A DNA stretch of 64,000 bases from Maricaulis parjimensis. GTDB taxonomy: Bacteria; Pseudomonadota; Alphaproteobacteria; Caulobacterales; Maricaulaceae. Each line of letters begins with the position of its first letter. Within the stretch, counting starts at the first letter, position 1. The notes under the pieces were generated by a model that was not told the origin of the DNA, made no database searches, and saw only the letters and a program-made list of their open reading frames with translations. Where the stretch lies: contig NZ_JADOTT010000011.1 in NCBI RefSeq assembly GCF_016817355.1, positions 1 through 64,000 of the forward strand, given 5' to 3'. This document shows positions 8,151 through 16,125 of this stretch, one piece after another. The position numbers and the translations under genes are program-made.

Positions 8151-8520
8151 TCTCGACCGGATGATCAGCGAGGCGCTCGATGCCGAGGATCGCGAGATTT
8201 TCGGTGAGCTGGGCGAGGAGCCCGGCTATTTCGCCCAGGCCTTCGCCCTGTTCCGGGGCAAGCTGGCCTGGGTGATGTGGGTGATCTACATCACCAATAT
8301 CACTTGCGCCGTCCTCGCCGGCTGGGCGATCTGGAAAATGTTCCAGACCACCGACCCGGTGATGACCATGCGCTGGGGCGTACTGGTGATGGGCTCGCTC
8401 TTCGTCGGTATTTTCATGAAATCGACCCTGGGCTACCAACTCCTGTCCAACCGCGTCCTGCGCGAGATCAAGCGCCTGGAACTCCAACTGGCCCGTGGGC
8501 AGGCGCGGGAGAGTGTGTGA
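8131..8520 (+). CDS. DUF6768-like membrane protein coupled to the ECF sigma factor
   Basis: 129 residues. The N-terminal 45 residues are acidic and cytoplasmic (DDLDRMISEALDAEDREIF), followed by two membrane segments (about 50-72 and 84-104) and a basic amphipathic C-terminal helix. This matches DUF6768 proteins that sit next to ECF sigma genes. AAGGAGAGG lies before the ATG, inside the sigma coding region. A role as anti-sigma factor is inferred from genome order and topology; it has no zinc-binding ZAS motif. Confidence 0.75.
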   Translation: MTRSTDDLDRMISEALDAEDREIFGELGEEPGYFAQAFALFRGKLAWVMWVIYITNITCAVLAGWAIWKMFQTTDPVMTMRWGVLVMGSLFVGIFMKSTLGYQLLSNRVLREIKRLELQLARGQARESV

Positions 8521-8696
8521 GCGAACAGTGCCTGAGTCCGGAACTCAAGCATTCACGAATGGCCCTCATTCACATCACACGGGCGTGAGGGGGTTACATT
8601 CGGGGAATGCGATCCCCAAATATGTCTCGGACACGGCAATGGGGGGCGTGCAAATGACGCATGCCCGCTGTTCGCCGATGGGATAGGATGTTGCTT

Positions 8697-9584
8697 ATGG
8701 CCAATGCAGTTTCAGTCGCGCTTTCGCCGGAACAGGGGCTCTCCAGCTATCTTGCGGAGATCCGCCGTTTTCCGATGCTGTCCAAGGATGAGGAATTCAT
8801 GCTGGGCAAGCGCTGGCGCGAGCATGAGGACACCCAGGCTGCCGAAAAACTGGTGACGTCGCACCTGCGCCTCGTCGCCAAGATCGCCATGGGCTATCGC
8901 GGCTATGGCCTGCCGGTCGCCGAAGTGATCTCCGAAGGCAATGTCGGCCTGATGCAGGCGGTCAAGAAATTCGATCCCGATAAGGGTTTCCGCCTGGCCA
9001 CCTATGCCATGTGGTGGATCCGCGCCTCGATCCAGGAATACATCCTTCGGTCCTGGTCGCTGGTGAAAATGGGTACGACGGCCGCGCAGAAGAAGCTCTT
9101 CTTCAACCTGCGCCGCATGAAAAGCCAGATGCAGGCCATTGATGAGGGTGACCTCAAGCCGGAACAGGTCGAAGCGATCGCCACCAAGCTGGGCGTGACC
9201 GAGGAAGACGTGGTTTCCATGAATGGTCGCCTGTCCGGCCCGGATGCCTCCCTGAATGCGCCGCTGCGCGGCACGGAAGGCGAAGGCCAATGGCAGGACT
9301 GGCTGTCGGATGATGAGGCGGAGAGCCAGGAAGAGGAACTGGCCCAGTCGGACGAGTTCGACACGCGCATGACCCTGCTGCAATCGGCGATGGGTGAGCT
9401 CAATGAGCGCGAACAGCACATCCTGCAGGAACGCCGTCTGACCGAAGAGCCCAAGACGCTGGAAGAACTGGCCGATCATTACGGCGTGAGCCGTGAGCGT
9501 ATCCGCCAGATCGAGGTGCGGGCCTTTGAAAAGCTCCAGAAGGCCATGAAGCAGATGGCCGCGGATCAAGGTCTTCTCAACTAG
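8697..9584 (+). CDS. rpoH: RNA polymerase heat-shock sigma factor 32
   Basis: 295 residues, normal for RpoH. Region 2 (about 45-115) includes the core-binding helix and the WWIRASIQEYILRSW promoter-melting stretch; the RpoH box QKKLFFNLR is at 131-139; region 4 ends with the helix-turn-helix YGVSRERIRQIE. It directs heat-shock transcription. The start at 8697 has AGGA at a suitable distance; an in-frame ATG at 8688 is possible. It is a single-gene unit, closed by the terminator at 9613. The 176-base leader contains short inverted repeats but no recognised RNA thermometer. Confidence 0.96.
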   Translation: MANAVSVALSPEQGLSSYLAEIRRFPMLSKDEEFMLGKRWREHEDTQAAEKLVTSHLRLVAKIAMGYRGYGLPVAEVISEGNVGLMQAVKKFDPDKGFRLATYAMWWIRASIQEYILRSWSLVKMGTTAAQKKLFFNLRRMKSQMQAIDEGDLKPEQVEAIATKLGVTEEDVVSMNGRLSGPDASLNAPLRGTEGEGQWQDWLSDDEAESQEEELAQSDEFDTRMTLLQSAMGELNEREQHILQERRLTEEPKTLEELADHYGVSRERIRQIEVRAFEKLQKAMKQMAADQGLLN

Positions 9585-9612
9585 TTTCAGCCATTTGCGT
9601 ATCGCATGACTG

Positions 9613-9643
9613 GACCTACCGGTGGCTTGCCGGTAGGTCTTTC
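9613..9643 (+). terminator. Rho-independent terminator of rpoH
   Basis: A perfect 10-bp stem GACCTACCGG / CCGGTAGGTC (9613-9622 with 9630-9639), 7-base loop, followed by TTTCGT. It sits 28 bases after the rpoH stop and 22 bases before the next gene. Confidence 0.85.
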
Positions 9644-9664
9644 GTCATTCGAAAGGTCCTGTGT

Positions 9665-10696
9665 ATGCGCTTGTTGTCTGTTCCGCTTCTTGTGGCGGGG
9701 GCGATCTATTGCCCGTCTGCCCATGCCGATCTGTCCGCTGACTACCGGACGCTGATCGAGGCGGCTGATGCCCGACAGAGCGATGCGGAATTCCTGGAAA
9801 CAGCCGAGCTTCTGGCCAGTGTGGTGCCGGGCGGGCGCGACGCGATCATCGCCGCCATCGCCGAACTGGCGCCGCGCCGCATGGATGTGATGGCCAGTTG
9901 GACGACGGCCACGGCACCGGGCGAGATTGCGCATTTGGCCGGGCCTCTCCTGGAGGGTGAAACGGGCCCGGCCGGATCCGATCAGCCCGCCGGCGATGAT
10001 ACCGGTGTCCGCGAAGGCGTGCAGCATTGGAGCGGCGCTGTGGACTGGCTGCACCCCTATCACTGGAACGGCCGGGTCAAGCTGGGCCTGGCGATCGATC
10101 AGGGCAATACCGAACAGACGGACTACAATATCGCGCTGGAATTCCGCCGTCCCCTGAATGGTGGCTGGGGGTTCGACGGCAAGGCGGAATATTACTACAC
10201 CGAGAATGCCGGCATCACGACGCGGGACCGGCTGGTCGTCGAGGCGCGGGGTGAACAGCCCTCGATTGACCGCTGGAGCTATTTCGTCGGCTCCAGCTAT
10301 GAGCAGGACCGCATGTCCGGCTATGACTATTCCACCCTTCTGGCCGCCGGGGGCACTTTCCATCCGCTCGACAGTGAGCAGCAAAGCTGGATCCTGCGTG
10401 CCGGACCGGGCGTCCGCCATCGCGTGCCGGTCGGGCAGGACGGGCGGACACGCTGGGTGCTGGAGATCGGCTCGGTCTATGATCTGGCGCTGTCGGACAG
10501 CGCCCAGTTGACCTCAGAGACGACGCTCCTGGCCGGCCCGGAGCCGCGCGGTGAGCAGCGCTTCAAGCTGACCACCGCCATTTCCGAGGGCTGGGGCGTG
10601 GAACTGGGCTATCGCGTCAAGCACGAGTTCGAGCCGCAGCCGGGGGTGGACCCCACGGACAGTCGGCTCGATTTCTCGATTGTGCGCGAGTTCTAG
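9665..10696 (+). CDS. DUF481-type outer-membrane beta-barrel protein (paralogue B)
   Basis: 343 residues: signal peptide (about 1-21, ending PSAHAD), helical N-terminal region with the VVPGGRDAIIAAIAEL segment, linker, then a barrel of alternating aromatic strands ending in phenylalanine (IVREF). It shares architecture and many residues with paralogue A at 5918, notably the Y-x3-EN-A-x3-TTRD strand and the PTDSRLD ending. It lies right after the rpoH terminator and probably has its own promoter between 9640 and 9660. Function in the family is not established. Confidence 0.8.
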   Translation: MRLLSVPLLVAGAIYCPSAHADLSADYRTLIEAADARQSDAEFLETAELLASVVPGGRDAIIAAIAELAPRRMDVMASWTTATAPGEIAHLAGPLLEGETGPAGSDQPAGDDTGVREGVQHWSGAVDWLHPYHWNGRVKLGLAIDQGNTEQTDYNIALEFRRPLNGGWGFDGKAEYYYTENAGITTRDRLVVEARGEQPSIDRWSYFVGSSYEQDRMSGYDYSTLLAAGGTFHPLDSEQQSWILRAGPGVRHRVPVGQDGRTRWVLEIGSVYDLALSDSAQLTSETTLLAGPEPRGEQRFKLTTAISEGWGVELGYRVKHEFEPQPGVDPTDSRLDFSIVREF

Positions 10697-10698
10697 AC

Positions 10699-13600
10699 CT
10701 ACCAGCCCACCCGCACACCGGCGCGAGCGCCGACCCGGCCCGTATCACTGCCGACACCGACCCCGAAATTGGCCGAGACCCGGTTGTCGATCCGGGCGGC
10801 ACCGGCCACGGCGATGCCGCTGGAGCCGCCGTAATAGCCCCAATTGGCCGTCACCGCGAATTGCTCATTCTGCTGCAGCCAGGTTGAACCTGACAGGGCG
10901 TTCGCGATGGCGATCCCGTCCGTGTTTTCCTGGATGGCGCGGGAATTCCGGTTGGCCTGGAGCGCCAGCGCGTCGAAATTGACCTGCAGGTCCGAGACGT
11001 CGGCGCGCAGCATGTCGATATAGCTCGTATTGCTGGCAATGGCTGTCTCATTGGCCGAGATCCGCGTTGTATTGCGGGCGATATTCGTCGTGTTGGTGGC
11101 GATGTTGGCGGTATTGGTCGCGATATTCGCCTCATTGGTATCGATCCGGCCCGAATTGGTCTGGATGTTCGCCGCATTCGTCGCGATGTCGGTCGTGTTT
11201 GTAGCCACATCATTCTGCAGATCGATGAAGTCCTGGCCATTTCCGGCGACGCCGGCCTGGAGCAGGGCGATGTCCGCGGCATTCACGGCAATGGCTGAGG
11301 CATTGTCCGCGATCGCGGTGGTGTGCGTGCCCAGCGTGGACGTGTTGGTCGCGATGTTTCCGGCATTGGTGGCAATGCCGCTGGAATTGGTGGCGATATC
11401 CGTCGTGTTGCTGGCGATATTGCCGGCATTGGTCGCGATCGAGCCCGTATTCGTGGCGATGTCGCTGGCATTGGTCGCAATGCCGGTCGTGTTCGTTGCG
11501 ATATTGGACGTGTTGGTCGCGATGTCCGCCGTATTGGTGTCGACGCTGGCCTGCAGGGCACCGCCGTCCGAGGCGAGATTGCCGTCGGCATCGGTGGTGA
11601 CCACGCCGGTCACCGTGCCCTGGGCCGCCGTGCTGGCAGATGAGGTCAGTCCGGGCAGGGTGTAGGTGTTGGAGGCAATGCCCAGCACGAACTGGTCGTC
11701 GCGCGTGGCTGTGGCACCGAAGCCGACCGCCCAGGCATTGTCGTAGTCGGCAGACGCGCCATAGCCGATGGCACCGGATCCATCACCGGAGGCAGATGCG
11801 CCGCGCCCGAAAGCACTGGCGCCAATGCCGTTCGCCGTGGCGTCTTCGCCGGCAGCGGTGGCGTATTGCGCGGTGGCTTCGGCGTTTTCACCCAGTGCGG
11901 TTGCGCCTTCCGCCGTGGCCAAGGCCGCCATGCCGAAGGCGGCTGTATCGGCTGCTATGGCCTGTGCGCCGGCGCCGACAGCGGTCGAGCCGGAGGCGAG
12001 GGCTCCGTCACCAATGGCCACGGCCCCCGTGCTGCTGGCCGCGCTGTTGCGGCCCATGGCGATCGCCCCTTCTGCGCTGGAGGAACTCCCCCCGCCAATG
12101 GCGATGGCATCCGTCCCCGTTGCGCTGGCATCGGCACCGGTGGAGTTCACGGCATAAAAGCCCAGATCCGCGGTTTCGGTCTGCAGGTCGGAAATATCCG
12201 ACGCATTGTCGGCGATGTCGGACGCATTTTGCGCGATGTCCGTGGCGTTGGTCGCGATATCCGCAGCATTGCTCGCGATGTCGGTGACGTTGTCCGCGAT
12301 ATCCGAGGCGTTGGTGGCGATGTCCGTCGCATTGGTCGCGATGTCGGTTGTGTTGGTATCAACGCTGGACTGCAGGGCACCGCCGTCGGAGGCGATATTG
12401 CCGTCAGCATCCGTGGTGAGGAGACCCGTCACACTGCCCTGGGCCGATGTACTGGCTGCGGAGGTGACACCGGCCAGGGTGAGCGTGCTGGAAGAGGTGC
12501 CCAGCACGATCTGGTCAGCCCTCGTGGCCGCCGCCCCATTGCCGATGGCAATCGCATTGTCGAAGTTCGCCGTGGCTGACGTGCCGATGGCGATTGCATC
12601 CGTGCCGCTGGCCGCGCTGCCGGAGCCGATGGCAGAGGCGCGTGTGCCCGACGCTGAGGCGGATGCCCCGAAGGCGAGGGCATTCGTGCCGCCCGCCGAT
12701 GTGGATTCGCCGATGGCGATGGCACCCGCCGCGCTGGCCTGGGCGCCGGACAGGGCGTCCGTGTCATCGCAATCCTCGCTCATGCCGATGGCGATGGCGC
12801 CATCAGCGCTCGCAGAGGCTTCACAGCCCTGGGCGATGGACTGGTCGCCGGTCGCGCTGGCGAGCCAGCCAATGGCGTGGGCTTCCGACCCGCTGGCGAC
12901 GGCATCACCGCCAATGGCCAGACTGTCGATGCCGGAGGCATTGGCGCCGGTTCCGTCACCGTCATAGTCGGCACCGATGGCAATGGCGCCATCATCCCCG
13001 GCCGTCGCGTCGGCACCGACGGCTACGGACCCGATCCCGATGGCCGCGGCATCATTGCCCAGCGCGGTCGAGCCGTCAGCACTGGCCGTCGCGCTCTCGC
13101 CAAAGGCGCTGGCGGCAAAGCCGGAGGCTTCGGAACCCTGGCCGACCGCGGTTGTGTTTTCCTCGAGCGCCATGGCGTTCTCGCCAATGGCCGTGGCATC
13201 ATCGGCATCGGCGAAGGCATTGGCGCCGACCGCCGTGGCCTGGTCCGTACTGGCTGTGGCCGCATTGCCGAGCGCGGTGGAGTCAAACCCGCTCGCCGTC
13301 GCCGTCCCGCCCACCGCGGTCGCGTATTCCGCGTCCGCCAGCGCATCATTGCCAACCGCTACGGCATCGATCTGCGAAGCCGTGGCACTTTCGCCGACAG
13401 CCACAGCCCATTCGGCCGAAGCGGATGCGCCCTGGCCGATGGCCAGCGTATTGTCGGCGGTCGCCTCGGCGCCTTCACCGATGGCTGTCGCGTCATCACT
13501 GTCCGCCAGCGCATTCGTGCCGACGGCGGTGGATTGTGCGCCGCTGGCATCGGCCCCGACGCCGCACTGGGTGGAATCGGCTCCGGCGCCGACGGCGCAG

Positions 13601-14025
13601 TCCGCCGTGACATTGGCGGCGGCGAGGGGACCCGGGGCGGTCGCGGCAAGGGCGGAGGGTGATTTGCCCGACGCAGTGGTCAGGACCGGTTCGCTATCGG
13701 TGATCTCCGGGAAGGCCGGGGCGAGCGTGTCGGGCATGTCCAGCGCGCCGGAGGCCTGCAACTGGGCCACGAGCACACAACTCGCTGCCTGGCTTTCCTG
13801 CTCGGCACACATTTCGCCGATTGCCTGGGCGAGGATCAGGGTCTGGAGACGGTTTTGCTCGAGCTGCTGGATGAGCGCCAGATTGGTGGCATCCCCCGCG
13901 CTTTCCTTGTTGGCTTCGGAGCTGTTTTCCTTGAGATGGACATCCTGAGCCCAGACATGTCCTGCCGGAATGAGAGCAGCCAGAATCGTCGTCAGCGCCG
14001 TGCTGGCCAAAGTGTTCGAACGCAT
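10699..14025 (-). CDS. Trimeric autotransporter adhesin (YadA-like)
   Basis: 1108 residues. Signal peptide 1-26 (ending HVWAQD); N-terminal helical part to about 135; first head of 14-residue Hep/Hag-type repeats (AxGxxAxAxxxxAxAIGxxA) about 140-500; a neck (near 510-545); first coiled-coil stalk of 7-residue IATNxxD repeats (about 550-612); second head (about 618-760); a second neck; second longer stalk (about 830-1030); and a YadA membrane anchor (about 1035-1108, ending RVGARAGVRVGW). The asparagine-bearing heptads match the N@d layers of this class. GGGGGA precedes the ATG. It should trimerise in the outer membrane and mediate adhesion. Confidence 0.93.
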   Translation of the reverse strand: MRSNTLASTALTTILAALIPAGHVWAQDVHLKENSSEANKESAGDATNLALIQQLEQNRLQTLILAQAIGEMCAEQESQAASCVLVAQLQASGALDMPDTLAPAFPEITDSEPVLTTASGKSPSALAATAPGPLAAANVTADCAVGAGADSTQCGVGADASGAQSTAVGTNALADSDDATAIGEGAEATADNTLAIGQGASASAEWAVAVGESATASQIDAVAVGNDALADAEYATAVGGTATASGFDSTALGNAATASTDQATAVGANAFADADDATAIGENAMALEENTTAVGQGSEASGFAASAFGESATASADGSTALGNDAAAIGIGSVAVGADATAGDDGAIAIGADYDGDGTGANASGIDSLAIGGDAVASGSEAHAIGWLASATGDQSIAQGCEASASADGAIAIGMSEDCDDTDALSGAQASAAGAIAIGESTSAGGTNALAFGASASASGTRASAIGSGSAASGTDAIAIGTSATANFDNAIAIGNGAAATRADQIVLGTSSSTLTLAGVTSAASTSAQGSVTGLLTTDADGNIASDGGALQSSVDTNTTDIATNATDIATNASDIADNVTDIASNAADIATNATDIAQNASDIADNASDISDLQTETADLGFYAVNSTGADASATGTDAIAIGGGSSSSAEGAIAMGRNSAASSTGAVAIGDGALASGSTAVGAGAQAIAADTAAFGMAALATAEGATALGENAEATAQYATAAGEDATANGIGASAFGRGASASGDGSGAIGYGASADYDNAWAVGFGATATRDDQFVLGIASNTYTLPGLTSSASTAAQGTVTGVVTTDADGNLASDGGALQASVDTNTADIATNTSNIATNTTGIATNASDIATNTGSIATNAGNIASNTTDIATNSSGIATNAGNIATNTSTLGTHTTAIADNASAIAVNAADIALLQAGVAGNGQDFIDLQNDVATNTTDIATNAANIQTNSGRIDTNEANIATNTANIATNTTNIARNTTRISANETAIASNTSYIDMLRADVSDLQVNFDALALQANRNSRAIQENTDGIAIANALSGSTWLQQNEQFAVTANWGYYGGSSGIAVAGAARIDNRVSANFGVGVGSDTGRVGARAGVRVGW

Positions 14026-14128
14026 GATGTCCCCCGGGGTGTTTACCTTGCGTTAAGGATTGTGACACCGGGGGATGCAACGACCAAGCCAGAACAGGCG
14101 CGTCCTGCATGAAAATATACGCGGCGTG

Positions 14129-14800
14129 TTACTCCGGTGACGGTGCAGGCTCGGTGAGACCCCAGGCGATACCGGCCTGGCCGAGATAATAGGTCACCCA
14201 GACCACCCAGCCGGCCCAGGGCAGCTGTTCGGCGAACAGGCGGACGGCCAGGACACTGTCGGAGGCCACGAAAAGCAGCGCCCCGATCACGGCAATGGGG
14301 GAGGCGCGACCGATCAGGGCCAGAACGGCCATGATCAGGATGATGGCATTATAGATCGAAGCCGGGACTTGCAGCTCGCCGAAATAAGGCTGCAGCCAGG
14401 ACAGGATGACGACGCCGTAGGCAGCCAGTGCCAGCGCAGCGATCCGGCTCCAGCCTGCGCGTCCGCCATGGGTCAGGCGGATCCGCACGAAAAGATAGAT
14501 ATAGACGAGATGTCCCAGGCCGAAGGCGGCAATGCCGAAGGCCAGCTGGGTCGGTTCCAGGGCCAGGAAAATGTCGCCCAGCGAGCCGAGGAAGAGGCCC
14601 AAAGCCAGGATCGGGTGTTTTTGCTGGAGCGCGAAGGCGGCGAGGAGAATGATACCGGCGGCCTTGATCACCACATTGGCGGGGTAGGGCGCGGCAAAAC
14701 CGAAATCATTGAAGAGATAGGCCAGGCCGAACAGGGCCGACAGGCCCAGTATGATCTGTGCCACACGGTCCCCGGCGAGCCGTTGGGTGAAGCCTGTCAT
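14129..14800 (-). CDS. YhhN family integral membrane protein (lysoplasmalogenase-like)
   Basis: 223 residues with about eight membrane segments and the YhhN family pattern, including the G-D-I-F-L-A-L motif near residue 75 and S-D-S-V-L-A near 180; the acidic residues in these are the candidate catalytic positions. Characterised relatives (TMEM86) hydrolyse lysoplasmalogen; the substrate in bacteria is uncertain. GGGGAGA lies before the ATG. It is upstream of the adhesin gene on the same strand, 103 bases away. Confidence 0.85.
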   Translation of the reverse strand: MTGFTQRLAGDRVAQIILGLSALFGLAYLFNDFGFAAPYPANVVIKAAGIILLAAFALQQKHPILALGLFLGSLGDIFLALEPTQLAFGIAAFGLGHLVYIYLFVRIRLTHGGRAGWSRIAALALAAYGVVILSWLQPYFGELQVPASIYNAIILIMAVLALIGRASPIAVIGALLFVASDSVLAVRLFAEQLPWAGWVVWVTYYLGQAGIAWGLTEPAPSPE

Positions 14801-14865
14801 TGATGTCTCCCCGATTTTTGCGGCGAGGTTAGACTGCGGCTGTCACGGGCAAAAGGGACAAGGGC

Positions 14866-16119
14866 ATGCGGCTGGCGCGTTTGGCGAAATGGGGAGTTGC
14901 CGCGTTGTGTGCTGCGGGCCTGTCCGGCCTGGCCAGTGCGCAATTGCCTGCCGCCATCCAGGCCGCGCAGGACAGGCTGGCCGTTCAGCCGCAGGCCGTG
15001 GAACTGGTCTGGAATGAGTTGTCGGCCCAGGCCCTGCCAATCATCACGCCCCATCCGCAAGATGACAGTCTGGCCCGTGTCACCTTCGTCTACCGCTCCG
15101 CGCCGGATGTGGAACAGGTCCGGCTGGACAGTGTGGTCGCGGCACCGCTGGCCCGTCAGCCGGTCACGGATTATCGCCGTGACTTCACCTTGCCGCTGCA
15201 GCGCCTGACCGGCACGCCCATCTGGTGGATCCGGATCGACGTGCCGCGTGATGTGGAAGCCGTCTACTCCTTCGAGACCTTGCGCGCCGGGCGCTGGGAG
15301 CGGGTTCCGGATCCGGAAAACCCGCGCCATTTGCGCGGGCGCTCCGGCGAGTCGGTCCTGCGGCTGGACCGGGCACCGGACCAGGCTGCGGTGCGTCCCG
15401 TTCTGTCCTGGCCGGATGAGGCCGAGCACCGGGTTCTCCAGAGCACCGCCCTGTCCCGCTCGGTGCAGCTGAGGGTGCAGCGTTCGCACGGCGCGGCGGC
15501 CTGTGCGCCGGTCCTGGTTCTCTATGACGCCTTTCTCTGGGGCGATCGCGCGCCGGCCCGGGACATTGTGTTCAATCTGGTGCGGGCCGGGCGCATTCCG
15601 CCCACGCATCTGGTCCTGATCGATCAGCTGGACACGGCCAGTGCCGGTCGCGCCTATGCGGACCAGGTGGACTTCCTGGCCGACGAGCTGGTGCCCTGGA
15701 TGCGGTCAGAGGGCCTGTCGGCGGAGAACTGCCCGGTCATTCTGGCCGGAGCCTCACGACGCGGTCTGGTGTCCGGTCTCGCGGCGCTCGAGCGGCCGGA
15801 TGTCTTCACCGGTGCGATTGCGCTGTCGGGGAGTTTCTACTGGGCTCCGGACGGCGAGGCGCCGGAATGGCTGGGGCGTCAGATCGCGGCAGCACCGGCC
15901 TCTGCGCCCCGTTTCCATTTGGCGGCCGGGCGTTTGGAATATGTCGTCACCAGCACCAATGGTGGCCATGTCATGCTGGAGACGAACCGGAATCTTGCCG
16001 CGGTTCTGGCCGCGCACGGCTATCCGGTCACGCTGCGTGAATTTCCCGGCGGACATGATGTGGCCGGCTGGCGTCACGCCCTGGCCGAAGGGCTGGCGGA
16101 CCTGCTCGGCCCGGAGTGA
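14866..16119 (+). CDS. Enterochelin esterase-like (Fes/IroD-type) hydrolase, secreted
   Basis: 417 residues. Signal peptide (about 1-25, ending GLASAQ), a Fes-type N-terminal immunoglobulin-like domain (about 45-185, VTFVYRSAPDVEQVRLDS) and an alpha/beta hydrolase (Esterase_D) domain (about 205-417). Residues matching the family are the nucleophile elbow G-A-S-R-R-G and the C-terminal histidine in GGHDVAGWRHAL. Family members open the lactone of catecholate siderophores such as enterobactin. The elbow here has two arginines where S-x-G-G is usual. There are no siderophore synthesis genes nearby, so use of foreign siderophores or another ester is possible. Confidence 0.85.
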   Translation: MRLARLAKWGVAALCAAGLSGLASAQLPAAIQAAQDRLAVQPQAVELVWNELSAQALPIITPHPQDDSLARVTFVYRSAPDVEQVRLDSVVAAPLARQPVTDYRRDFTLPLQRLTGTPIWWIRIDVPRDVEAVYSFETLRAGRWERVPDPENPRHLRGRSGESVLRLDRAPDQAAVRPVLSWPDEAEHRVLQSTALSRSVQLRVQRSHGAAACAPVLVLYDAFLWGDRAPARDIVFNLVRAGRIPPTHLVLIDQLDTASAGRAYADQVDFLADELVPWMRSEGLSAENCPVILAGASRRGLVSGLAALERPDVFTGAIALSGSFYWAPDGEAPEWLGRQIAAAPASAPRFHLAAGRLEYVVTSTNGGHVMLETNRNLAAVLAAHGYPVTLREFPGGHDVAGWRHALAEGLADLLGPE

Positions 16120-16125
16120 TCCGGC

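Noticed and set aside
11640-13610. Possible CRISPR-like short repeats
   Set aside because: The repeats are the codons of the adhesin's head and stalk units, with no spacers of unique sequence.
11030-13948. Several plus-strand frames opposite the adhesin gene
   Set aside because: Repetitive Ala/Val, Pro/Ser or Arg-rich translations that mirror the adhesin repeats; no starts with ribosome sites.
14043-14056. CtrA-like TTAC-N6-TTAA before the adhesin gene
   Set aside because: Half-sites have a mismatch and the spacing is six rather than seven bases; too weak to call.
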